64,000 nucleotides of DNA. Source: Niallia circulans (GTDB taxonomy: Bacteria > Bacillota > Bacilli > Bacillales > Cytobacillaceae). Positions 7,726 through 18,181 of this stretch are shown here, in pieces; the stretch's first letter is position 1; each line of letters starts with the position of its first letter. A model generated the notes under the pieces. The model did not search any database and had not been told where the DNA came from. It saw only the letters and a list, made by a program, of their open reading frames with translations. The DNA is taken from positions 62,001 through 126,000 of the forward strand of contig NZ_RIBP01000004.1 of NCBI RefSeq assembly GCF_007273535.1, read 5' to 3'. The translations under genes and the position numbers were made by a program.

Positions 7726-7765
7726 AAAAAGAAACAAGCACGAATTAAAAACTCACACTTGTTTC
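7726..7765 (-). terminator. Terminator of the PLP lyase gene
   Basis: Minus-strand GAAACAAG ... CTTGTTTC forms an 8-bp stem around a long loop and runs into TTTTT. It lies 18 bp after the stop at 7784. Confidence 0.65.
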
Positions 7766-7783
7766 GTATTTTATATATAACTA

Positions 7784-8803
7784 TTATGCCTTTATATCCT
7801 TTAAAAACTGATGAACTGCTTCCTCTTTTGTTGCCCAAGAGGTTACTAAACGGATTGTCGATTTATCTGCATCAAATTTACTCCAAACGATAAAAGCATA
7901 ATTGTTTTGCAGCTTTTGGATTAGTTCATTAGGCAAAATCGGGAAAATTTGATTTGTCGGAGAGTCAATCAGAAATTCAATCTTCTCCTTTTGCAGGCCA
8001 TCTCGTAAAAGACCAGCCATCTTGTTCGCATGTTTGGCCAATTCAAAGAATAAATCATCACGGAATAGCTCTAAGAACTGAATGCCAAGTAATCTGCCTT
8101 TTGCAAGCAATGCACCTTTTTGCTTAATATGATAGCGGAAATCCGCTTTTAAATCTTCACGAACAATGACTAGCGCTTCCCCAAGCAAAGCACCGTTTTT
8201 CGTGCCGCCAATGTAAAAGGCATCAACAAGTTTAGGTAAATCACTTAATTGAAGGTCATTGCTGTCAGCACATAATGCAGACCCTAGTCTAGCTCCATCC
8301 AAAAACAGCAGCAGATTATGATTGGCACAGAAGCTCTTTAATTCTGCCAGCTCGCTTTTTTGATAGATAGAGCCTATTTCTGTTGAATTAGATATGTATA
8401 CAAGCTTTGGCTTGACCATATGTTCATCCGTATGTTCATCAAGCACCTGCTCGATATGAGCTGGTGTCAGCTTGCCATCCTCTGTGTCAATTGTGACAAC
8501 CTTATGACCTGTCGCCTCAATTGCTCCTGTTTCATGAACAAATATATGACCGCTTGTTGCTGCAATTGCAGCCTCATGTGGTCTTAAAAAAGCTGAAATC
8601 GCTGTTAGATTTGTTTGCGTACCACCAGAAAGCAAATGAATATCTACATCTGTATTCTCCATTTTTTCTTTTATTAGGTTAATTGCTTGCGTTGTGTAGC
8701 TATCCTCCCCATAACCTGCTTCCTGGACAAGATTTGTTTCAATTAATCCTTGCAGGATCCTCGGGTGAGCCCCTTCACTGTAATCATTTTTAAAGCTGTA
8801 CAT
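7784..8803 (-). CDS. Low-specificity threonine aldolase-like PLP enzyme
   Basis: A fold-type I PLP enzyme of the beta-eliminating lyase/threonine aldolase group, 339 aa. It starts MYSFKNDYSEGAHPRIL. PLP-site motifs are LLSGGTQTNLTA near residue 58, the Asp in LLFLDGARLGSALCA near residue 165, and the Schiff-base Lys in YIGGTKNGALLGEA near residue 200. The family cleaves L-threonine or beta-hydroxy amino acids to glycine and an aldehyde. The start at 8803 follows ACTGGAGG. This family also includes enzymes of unknown substrate, and the neighbouring sugar-acid aldolase and PTS raise the chance of an amino-sugar-acid substrate. It has its own terminator. Confidence 0.75.
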   Translation of the reverse strand: MYSFKNDYSEGAHPRILQGLIETNLVQEAGYGEDSYTTQAINLIKEKMENTDVDIHLLSGGTQTNLTAISAFLRPHEAAIAATSGHIFVHETGAIEATGHKVVTIDTEDGKLTPAHIEQVLDEHTDEHMVKPKLVYISNSTEIGSIYQKSELAELKSFCANHNLLLFLDGARLGSALCADSNDLQLSDLPKLVDAFYIGGTKNGALLGEALVIVREDLKADFRYHIKQKGALLAKGRLLGIQFLELFRDDLFFELAKHANKMAGLLRDGLQKEKIEFLIDSPTNQIFPILPNELIQKLQNNYAFIVWSKFDADKSTIRLVTSWATKEEAVHQFLKDIKA

Positions 8804-8883
8804 CTTATGCCTCCAGTCTGGCAACAAAAAAAGTTGCCTTTAAAAAAATAGTACCTGTACTAATTATATTCGTTTTACTAAAT

Positions 8884-8917
8884 AAAAAAAATCCCATTTT
8901 TCAAATGGGATTTTTTT
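8884..8917 (-). terminator. Terminator of the PTS gene
   Basis: Minus-strand AATCCCATTT/AAATGGGATT stem with a 3-5 nt loop and a run of eight Ts, directly after the PTS stop codon. Confidence 0.9.
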
Positions 8918-8922
8918 AAAAG

Positions 8923-10506
8923 TTATACCGCAAGCTCATCTTCACGCTTCTTAGCTGCTTGCTTTTTCGATGGAAGCTTATTTGCAGCTAATGTTATCAG
9001 AAATGCTACTAGAAGCGGCACAACCATGGCAATGATAAAACCGGTAATGTTATTAGATAGGAATGGTGCTGTAAAGGATGGAACATACGCTGTTCCTCGT
9101 ACATTGAATAAGCCGACAAGTGCACCGCCAATACCCGCTGAAACAAGTGCTCCGCCAAAGACAATTTTATTAGAAAACATAAAAGGGTAGGCCGATTCAA
9201 CAAATGTCCCAAATCCCATATTGATTAAAAATCCTGGTGCAGCAACAGCACTTTCGCCTCTGTCTCTTGGTGCAATGATGTTTGCAAGATTAATTCCTGC
9301 TGCTACCATAACTAAGCCGACCATATCTACAGCTCCCAAAAAGCTGTTGCCTGTTTTCTCCATTTCAAGCAGAACAATCGGCAGGATGGCCGCATGATAA
9401 ACGCCGCCTAAAATCGCCGGCCATATGAGCACACCTGCAAGTACGCCTGCAAGGATTGGATTAAATGCTACCGTTTGCTCAATTATCTCTTTAATTAAGT
9501 TTCCGGCTTGCAGGGCAACAGGTCCAATTAAATAGTAAACAATTAATCCTGAAATAAGTCCTGATAAACCACCGCTGACAATATTCACCGTTGTAATCGG
9601 GAACTTCCATTCGATACATTTGCGGAAGAAGAATTGCACGAGTATACCTGCAGCAATTCCTCCGATGATTCCGCCGATGATTCCGCCTTGCACAGATAAT
9701 ACTCCGGCAATAACGCCCGCAATAATGGATACTTCATCCAATTCAGAAACTTGTTTAGCTGCAATAACCGCCAGCATAACTGGCAAGGCATTAATCATTA
9801 AATCAAAAATATCACTTAAGCCTTTTAATGCTGGTATTTGGCTGACCGCAAGAATAAGAGCCATCGCAATAAAGCCAGGCAAAGACGAAACCATGATGCC
9901 TCTTATATTAATATTTTTCCACGGGGCTGTATTTGTTGGCTGAGCCTTTTCGTATGAGCCGATGATTGGGTTGAATTTTATGTTCCAATGCTTGCACAGG
10001 GAGGATACGAATGAAATGGCTCTTGTTCTGCTTGTTGATCCTGTCGTTCCAGAGGACGAAATAACATTTGCCCCCATTGAAGTCATTGCAGCCATAGAGG
10101 TTCCTCCTGTGCCGACAATCGGCACCTTTCTCTCAATGGCAGCAGCCAATGTCTCCTTGTTAACAGCTTTCGTGTCAGCACTCATCGCAATAATGCCGTC
10201 CACTTCCCCATTTCTTATACTGTCTGCAATCATTTGATCAAGCTTTGCTGCTTCAAGATTGACCTCTTGTAAAGTTGCCTCAAACAGAGGAAGCACCGCA
10301 TTCTCCTTATAGCCGTATATTGCGGCGGCTGTATTATTTTTGGCCGTATCCATTGATTCCTTCGCAGCGATAAATTGAATATTTTCCACATTCAATCCAG
10401 CTGCTTGCGCTTGCTTTAATATTTCTTCCAATAGCTGTACTGGTTTAGCACCGCCGAGATTAAACAGATTACCGCCGCTGCTGCCAATAATGACAATATT
10501 CTTCAA
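8923..10506 (-). CDS. PTS EIIC-like permease with non-canonical N-terminal domain
   Basis: The 527-aa protein has two parts. Residues 1 to about 185 are soluble and start MKNIVIIGSSGGNLFNLGG. They contain GEVDGIIAMSADTKAV and VPIVGTGGTSMAAMTSMGA, a Rossmann-like, Gly/Thr-rich pattern without the Cys-x5 P-loop of a normal fructose EIIB. Residues from about 205 to 510 hold 8-10 hydrophobic segments of fructose-type EIIC character, including a GGIIGGIIGGI repeat and YHAAILPIVLLEMEKTG. Start is TTG at 10506 behind AAGGGATG. No EIIA or EIIB gene is adjacent, so phosphate delivery must come from elsewhere, or the protein transports without it. The substrate is unknown; the aldolase and PLP lyase nearby suggest a sugar acid or amino-sugar acid. 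Confidence 0.6.
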   Translation of the reverse strand: MKNIVIIGSSGGNLFNLGGAKPVQLLEEILKQAQAAGLNVENIQFIAAKESMDTAKNNTAAAIYGYKENAVLPLFEATLQEVNLEAAKLDQMIADSIRNGEVDGIIAMSADTKAVNKETLAAAIERKVPIVGTGGTSMAAMTSMGANVISSSGTTGSTSRTRAISFVSSLCKHWNIKFNPIIGSYEKAQPTNTAPWKNINIRGIMVSSLPGFIAMALILAVSQIPALKGLSDIFDLMINALPVMLAVIAAKQVSELDEVSIIAGVIAGVLSVQGGIIGGIIGGIAAGILVQFFFRKCIEWKFPITTVNIVSGGLSGLISGLIVYYLIGPVALQAGNLIKEIIEQTVAFNPILAGVLAGVLIWPAILGGVYHAAILPIVLLEMEKTGNSFLGAVDMVGLVMVAAGINLANIIAPRDRGESAVAAPGFLINMGFGTFVESAYPFMFSNKIVFGGALVSAGIGGALVGLFNVRGTAYVPSFTAPFLSNNITGFIIAMVVPLLVAFLITLAANKLPSKKQAAKKREDELAV

Positions 10507-10550
10507 TGCCTATCATCCCTTTTATTAGTGTATGTATAAATTAACTTTTC

Positions 10551-10588
10551 TTTAGTTTGGTAGTTTGGTAAAGTGCTACCATACTAAA
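10551..10588 (-). promoter_or_regulatory. Inverted repeat upstream of the PTS gene
   Basis: TTTAGTTTGGTAG (10551-10563) and CTACCATACTAAA (10576-10588) are 13-bp inverted copies with one mismatch and a 12-bp spacer. It lies about 45-80 bp before the start. It may be an operator or an antiterminator/terminator stem; no U-tract follows. Confidence 0.5.
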
Positions 10589-10737
10589 ATAACATACATA
10601 ATTTAAATTCTCTAGTTATTTTTTGATAATTTAGAAGTTTTTAAAATTCACAAAAGAGACATAACTTGTACATCTTCAAGTCAACAAGTAAATATAAAAT
10701 TAAACTTGTAAGAGAATATAGTTTGGAGGGGTTATTA

Positions 10738-10788
10738 TTGACGACAAATTGTTTAAGTTATTGTTTATGTGCTAGGTGTTTCTTATGA
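10738..10788 (+). CDS. Short Cys-rich leader ORF (16 aa), speculative
   Basis: A TTG start at 10738 has a strong TTTGGAGGGG site 7 bp upstream. It encodes a 16-residue peptide with four Cys that ends at TGA 10786-10788. That stop overlaps the ATG of the next small ORF (10785) in the TTATGAG arrangement typical of translational coupling. It could be a leader peptide, or a degraded start of the following gene. Confidence 0.3.
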   Translation: MTTNCLSYCLCARCFL

Positions 10789-10965
10789 GTAACCTCACAG
10801 CCAGTATTCTTTCAGGACTAGTCATTTTTTTAACCGCTTATTTAGTAAAAAAAAATTGAATTTAAAAAGCATAACTTCAGCAAATGGAAGCTATTGGATA
10901 CGGATTTCAATCGGATTATTCCTGTTGTTACTGCAGCAGTCACACTTTCCTTTTTTGTTAAATAA
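10785..10965 (+). pseudogene. Small membrane-protein ORF interrupted by a frameshift at an A9 run
   Basis: From ATG 10785 frame 0 encodes 24 aa, MSNLTASILSGLVIFLTAYL then VKKN, stopping at 10857-10859. Removing one A from the nine-A run at 10847-10855 lets the frame continue through a Lys-rich stretch and IIPVVTAAVTLSFFVK to TAA 10963-10965, giving about 59 aa with hydrophobic segments at both ends. AGGTG lies 8 bp before the ATG. No family recognised. It may be a pseudogene, a slippage-decoded gene or a homopolymer sequencing error. The rest of the gap 10589-10735 shows nothing else. Confidence 0.4.
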
Positions 10966-10978
10966 CCATATATAAAAA

Positions 10979-11013
10979 GAGCCTGTCACTTTCTACCAGA
11001 AGAGTGACAGGCT
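10979..11013. terminator. ganB terminator (bidirectional)
   Basis: AGCCTGTCACT/AGTGACAGGCT, an 11-bp perfect stem with a 12-nt loop and CTTTTT on the minus strand, directly after the ganB stop. Confidence 0.9.
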
Positions 11014-11018
11014 TGCTT

Positions 11019-13766
<2,748 letters not shown>

Positions 13767-13785
13767 CTAATACGTAAATTTTCAC

Positions 13786-13878
13786 AAAAAAAAAGAGAAT
13801 CCGAGTTACAGCGCAGTGCTTAATACAGTCATTTTTTAAAATGATGCATGATACTCCTTGCTGTTCTCGCATTCTCTT
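13786..13878 (-). terminator. Large hairpin with T-run between ganA and ganB (attenuator?)
   Basis: On the minus strand AAGAGAAT-CGAG-CAGC (13878-13860) pairs with GCTG-CTCG-ATTCTCTT (13812-13793) with small internal loops, enclosing an inner TCATTTT/AAAATGA hairpin, and is followed by a run of about ten Ts. It starts 9 bp after the ganA stop. Only about 30 bp remain before ganB with no promoter, so ganB depends on read-through. Confidence 0.75.
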
Positions 13879-13886
13879 GCTAATCA

Positions 13887-15950
13887 TTAGCCTATTGCTT
13901 TCTCTACTATTCTCACTTCATACTTATCTAGCTTTATGCTGCCATGAAGCTGCTCGCCAGTTATAACATCCGTTACTTCACTGCCAAGGACAAGTGGCTG
14001 CGTTTCTTCTGTAAAGTTCATAATAAAGAGATATTCTTTGCCTTCCTCTTGTCTTGCTTGAACAGATACTCCGAGCCCATGTGTTATAGCATAATCTGGC
14101 TTTAATGACAGCTCTTCGATAAGCTTGCCGTAAAAAGCACGATGGAACTCTTCATCTAATCGGCCGCCAATATAATATGCTTTTCCACCCTCATAAGCAT
14201 TGCTTGTTACCGCTGCTGTGTCTGCATAAAAATCTTCTTTGTAAACACCCTTCACATTAGCTGAGGCAATATTCAATACTGTCGCATAATCCTTCAGTAC
14301 ATAATCCTTACCATCGTAATGGACAATATTAGCATCATTCGGATAAAGCGTATCTGTCTCAACTGGATTTATGCCGAAAACGTCTTGCAGATCCTTGTGC
14401 CAGCCTCCCATATAAGTTAAATCATGCTCATTCACAATTCCGCTTATATAAGTCATGATTAATGTACCGCCATTTGCCACATATTCCTTTAAGCGGGCAA
14501 TTGTCTCTTCACTTGCTAAATAGAGCATCGGCACAATCAGCAGACGATATTTAGAGAAATCATTTTCCTTTGTAATCACATCAACTGGAACATCCTGCTC
14601 CCAGAATGTGCGATAATGCTGCTGCAATGTTTGCGGATATTGCTTTGAGTCTAATCCGTAGCCTTGCGCATCATTCAGCGCCCAGTTATTTTCCCAATCA
14701 TACAGGATGGCTGTATCAGCCGCACGGTTCGTACCGACAATATCAGTCAGCTTCTCCAGTGTTGTACCGACTTTGGCAACTTCCTGGAACACCCGATTAT
14801 CCGGACTGTTGTCATGATCCACAACAGCGCCGTGGAATTTCTCTGACGACCCGCGCGATTTCCGCCACTGGAAGTATAAAACGCTGTCAGAACCATGTGC
14901 AACCATCTGCATGGAAGAAAGCAAATGCATGCCTGGACGTTTCGCTTTATTGACTTTATGCCAGTTAACAGCACTTGGAGTCGACTCCATCAGCAAAAAC
15001 GGCTGCTCCTTCAAGCTGCGGAATAAATCATTGATGAAGCCTACCTTCACCGCTAAATCTGCAGTCGATTCCCAGTCATTATGCCACGCAGGATAGGCAT
15101 CCCAGCTGATTACATCAACGTGACGTGCAAACTTGCTGTAATCAAGGCTTTGGAATGGAATTAAATCAAACGTATCTGCCATCAGGTTTGTCGTAATCGG
15201 AATGTCTGGTGAAATCTCTTTAATTGGGACAATTTCATTCTCAAAAAAGTCAATCGTCTGGTCTGTCACAAACCTGCGCCAATCCAAGTTTAAGCCGTGG
15301 ACTGCATTCTCCCCAATCGGAGAAGGAGATTCAATTTGGGACCAGTCTGTGTAAGTGTGGCTCCAAAACGGTCCCCACCAAGCATCATTGACAGCCTTTA
15401 AGCTATTGTCATACTTCTTCTTCAGCCAGTTGCGAAAAGCTTCCTGACATGTATCACAGTGACATTCTCCGCCATATTCATTGGAAATATGCCACATAAG
15501 CAGCGCAGGATGACTGCTATATCTTTCAGCAAGCAATCTGTTAATCTGCTGTGTTTTTTCTCTATACACACTTGATGAGAAGCAATGATTATGGCGTCCG
15601 CCATGCAGCTGCTTCCTTCTTTTTCCATCAACACGCAGCACCTCAGGGTATTTCTGTGACAGCCATGCAGGTCTTGCACCACTTGGAGTTGCCAAAATTA
15701 CTTTGCCGCCAATGCTATGAATTCTTTCAATCACGTCATCAAGCCATTCAAAATGGTAGACACCTTCCTCTGGTTCAAGGGCGCTCCATGCAAATATCCC
15801 AAGTGAGAAAGTATTTGTATGGGATAGCTGCATCAGCTTAATGTCATCTGCTAAAATGTCTGGACGGTCCAGCCACTGATCTGGGTTATAATCGCCGCCA
15901 TGCAGCATAAATTTAGCATCTGTAACAAATGTCTTCTCTTTGTTTGCCAT
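13887..15950 (-). CDS. ganA: Beta-galactosidase GH42
   Basis: Hydrolyses imported galacto-oligosaccharides to galactose in the cytoplasm. At 687 aa it matches the GH42 family length. The barrel begins with HGGDYNPDQW near residue 17. Acid/base Glu is in WHISNEYGGECHC near residue 158 and nucleophile Glu in LLMESTPSAVNW near 320. The zinc-type Cys cluster CHCDTC follows the acid/base. C-terminal trimerisation and beta domains complete it. There is no signal peptide. The ATG at 15950 is preceded by AAAGGAGAC. It lies 31 bp after ganQ, in the same operon. Confidence 0.93.
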   Translation of the reverse strand: MANKEKTFVTDAKFMLHGGDYNPDQWLDRPDILADDIKLMQLSHTNTFSLGIFAWSALEPEEGVYHFEWLDDVIERIHSIGGKVILATPSGARPAWLSQKYPEVLRVDGKRRKQLHGGRHNHCFSSSVYREKTQQINRLLAERYSSHPALLMWHISNEYGGECHCDTCQEAFRNWLKKKYDNSLKAVNDAWWGPFWSHTYTDWSQIESPSPIGENAVHGLNLDWRRFVTDQTIDFFENEIVPIKEISPDIPITTNLMADTFDLIPFQSLDYSKFARHVDVISWDAYPAWHNDWESTADLAVKVGFINDLFRSLKEQPFLLMESTPSAVNWHKVNKAKRPGMHLLSSMQMVAHGSDSVLYFQWRKSRGSSEKFHGAVVDHDNSPDNRVFQEVAKVGTTLEKLTDIVGTNRAADTAILYDWENNWALNDAQGYGLDSKQYPQTLQQHYRTFWEQDVPVDVITKENDFSKYRLLIVPMLYLASEETIARLKEYVANGGTLIMTYISGIVNEHDLTYMGGWHKDLQDVFGINPVETDTLYPNDANIVHYDGKDYVLKDYATVLNIASANVKGVYKEDFYADTAAVTSNAYEGGKAYYIGGRLDEEFHRAFYGKLIEELSLKPDYAITHGLGVSVQARQEEGKEYLFIMNFTEETQPLVLGSEVTDVITGEQLHGSIKLDKYEVRIVEKAIG

Positions 15951-15981
15951 AAAAGTCTCCTTTTTGTTTCCTTATTTTTAG

Positions 15982-16833
15982 TTAACCTTTCGTTCCACCT
16001 GCAGTCAGACCTGATACAAAGTTCTTTTGCAGCAGAATGAAGATAATCGCAATCGGGATACTTATCAGAATCGCTCCAGCAGCAAATGTAGTATAGCTTG
16101 CACCCATTACTTCATTAACAAGATTGTATAACCCAATTGGCAATGTGTAGGATTCAGGTGTACGCAGGATTGTTGATGATAACACGAAATCCCCTAACGG
16201 TCCGGTGAATCCATTCATAGCTACAACAGCAATCATCGGTCTTGATAGTGGCATGAGAATCTGCCAAAAAATCCTTGTATTGCTTGCACCATCAATTTTG
16301 GCACTTTCATCAAGATCCATCGGTATGGAATCCATATACCCCTTCATTAAATACGTATTCATTGGGATTTGTCCGCCAATGTATAACAAAATCAAGAGCC
16401 AATGGCTGTTCATAAGTCCAAGCAGCTGTGCCAAAACAAACAGGGCAATCAGTGCAGAGAACTGTGGAATCATTTGCAGCAGCAAAAATACAGTTAGTGC
16501 ATTTTTTCTGCCTTTAAAACGGAAACGGGAAAACGCATATGCTGTGAATGACACGCTAATGACCGTTCCAATCATCGTAAATATGCTGATTTTCAGTGAG
16601 TTCATGTACCAATTAGCATATTGTAAACTCTCTTTGCCTGCGAACAGCTCTTTATAATGATCCAACGTCGGATTGCTCGGAATAATGGACGTACTGATCA
16701 GGCTGTTGCCTGGATTAAAGCTTGCTCCGACTGTCCAAAGCAATGGATATATGATAATAACTGTCATAAAAGCCAAGATGCAATAGGAGACAAGGAGCCG
16801 TAGGAATTTTTTTTGCTTCATATTTGTCTTCAT
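15982..16833 (-). CDS. ganQ: Galacto-oligosaccharide ABC transporter permease, MalG type
   Basis: One of two membrane subunits of the galactan-oligosaccharide importer. It is 283 aa with six predicted membrane segments. The EAA loop, which contacts the ATPase, reads MDLDESAKIDGASNTRIFWQ near residue 180. It begins 3 bp after ganP, whose last codons contain its SD (GGAGCATAAGAG). No ATPase gene is present in the cluster; as in B. subtilis, a shared ATPase such as MsmX is expected. The order S-P-Q-A-B matches the B. subtilis gan operon. Confidence 0.9.
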   Translation of the reverse strand: MKTNMKQKKFLRLLVSYCILAFMTVIIIYPLLWTVGASFNPGNSLISTSIIPSNPTLDHYKELFAGKESLQYANWYMNSLKISIFTMIGTVISVSFTAYAFSRFRFKGRKNALTVFLLLQMIPQFSALIALFVLAQLLGLMNSHWLLILLYIGGQIPMNTYLMKGYMDSIPMDLDESAKIDGASNTRIFWQILMPLSRPMIAVVAMNGFTGPLGDFVLSSTILRTPESYTLPIGLYNLVNEVMGASYTTFAAGAILISIPIAIIFILLQKNFVSGLTAGGTKG

Positions 16834-16836
16834 CTC

Positions 16837-18093
16837 TTATGCTCCTTCTTTAAACGAATTTGTGCGTCTAAACTGCCATAGTGCGATCGCAATAACAAAT
16901 ACAGACAGCAGTATGGTCAATGCCGCAGCCAAGGAATATTGACTTGATTGCATTGTCAGCTTATAAATCCATGACACTAGAATATCCGTTCCTCCTGCTG
17001 TGGAACCTGGCACCGCAGGACCTCCACCATTAAATAGATAGATAATGTTGAAGTTATTAAAGTTGAACGTAAACTGTGTAATGATAATTGGAGCCATCGC
17101 AATCAATATCATCGGCATGGTAATATGCTTAAATTTAGCGAAAATACTTGCACCATCAATGGTAGCTGCTTCATATAAATCGTCAGGAATAGACTGCAGC
17201 ACTCCTGTTGTTACAAGGAATATATAAGGAAAACCAAGCCAGCCTTGCATCAGAATCAATGCGAGCTTTGACCAGCCAGCATCTGTCATCCATGGAACAG
17301 GTCCGATTCCTAATGCTGCTAATATATCGTTGTTGATTGCCCCAAAGCTGTCATTAAAAAGCCCGGCAAAAATAAGAATCGTTACAAACCCAGGCACTGC
17401 CCAAGGCAATACAAGGATTGTACGGAAAAACTTCTTAAAGCGAATTTCCTTTTGGTTAACAAGAACCGCCAGCCCAATACCAACACTGACCTGCACAGAA
17501 GATGCCACAAGTGTCCATACGACTGTCCATGCAAGTACATCAAAAAATGTAGAACGCCAAATGTCGACTGTGAAAATTTCAGCAAATGTTTTTAAACCAA
17601 CCCAATCGGTTAAATGTGCTGGTGGGGAGTGGTATAGATCATAGTTCGTAAATGCTAAGGCAAAACTGAATAAAATGGGGAAAATGACAGCGAAAATTAA
17701 AATGAACAAGGAAGGACCACTCACAAGATATGGATAGCCTTGTGCAATCAAATTATGATACTGGTCTTTTAAGGAGCTTAAGTCCATGTTTTCATCACGT
17801 AATTTTCCATTTTTGTAGGCATCCTTCAGGTTGAAGTAATAAATTGCCAATCCAAAACTTGTTACGATGATGGCAATGATGCCTTCTGCTAAAAGGAAAA
17901 TGGAGTTATCACGCGGCACCTCTGTTCCTAATGTGAATATGCCCCAAAAACCCATATTGAGCAAATCTCCAAATACTAAAAAGAACATAATGCCTATTAA
18001 AAGTAACAATAATCCTTTAACCCATTGTTTGTTATAAAACTGTCCCACTCCGGGAATAATTGATAGAATAAGAGCTTTATTGCGATGTTGCAC
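16837..18093 (-). CDS. ganP: Galacto-oligosaccharide ABC transporter permease, MalF type
   Basis: The second permease subunit, 418 aa. The N-terminal part, starting with MQHRNKALILSIIPGVGQFY, has extra membrane helices as in MalF/GanP. The EAA loop DDLYEAATIDGASIFAKFKH is near residue 315. The start is GTG at 18093 with AAGGGGTG upstream. It follows ganS after an 88-bp gap that contains a perfect hairpin, likely balancing solute-binding protein over permease. Confidence 0.9.
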   Translation of the reverse strand: MQHRNKALILSIIPGVGQFYNKQWVKGLLLLLIGIMFFLVFGDLLNMGFWGIFTLGTEVPRDNSIFLLAEGIIAIIVTSFGLAIYYFNLKDAYKNGKLRDENMDLSSLKDQYHNLIAQGYPYLVSGPSLFILIFAVIFPILFSFALAFTNYDLYHSPPAHLTDWVGLKTFAEIFTVDIWRSTFFDVLAWTVVWTLVASSVQVSVGIGLAVLVNQKEIRFKKFFRTILVLPWAVPGFVTILIFAGLFNDSFGAINNDILAALGIGPVPWMTDAGWSKLALILMQGWLGFPYIFLVTTGVLQSIPDDLYEAATIDGASIFAKFKHITMPMILIAMAPIIITQFTFNFNNFNIIYLFNGGGPAVPGSTAGGTDILVSWIYKLTMQSSQYSLAAALTILLSVFVIAIALWQFRRTNSFKEGA

Positions 18094-18145
18094 CTTTTTT
18101 CACCCCTTGAGTATTCGACTTTATGTAGTGAGCCGGAATTATGCA

Positions 18146-18170
18146 GTGCCAAACATTTCATGTTTGGCAC
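18146..18170 (-). repeat. Intercistronic hairpin between ganS and ganP
   Basis: GTGCCAAACA and TGTTTGGCAC form a perfect 10-bp stem with a 5-nt loop just after ganS. No T-run follows on the minus strand, so it more likely protects the ganS 3' end from exonucleases than terminates. Confidence 0.6.
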
Positions 18171-18181
18171 TAGCCTTTTGT

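Noticed and set aside
8923..10506. Calling the N-terminal domain a fructose EIIB
   Set aside because: No phosphocysteine P-loop near the N-terminus; the visible Cys (in SLCKHWN) lies at the far end of the domain.
13786..13878. T-box or known riboswitch before ganB
   Set aside because: No T-box GGTGG bulge or other aptamer core; only a stem plus T-run is supported.
16205..16657. 150-aa plus-strand ORF opposite ganQ
   Set aside because: Hydrophobic only because it is antisense to membrane helices; no start signal.
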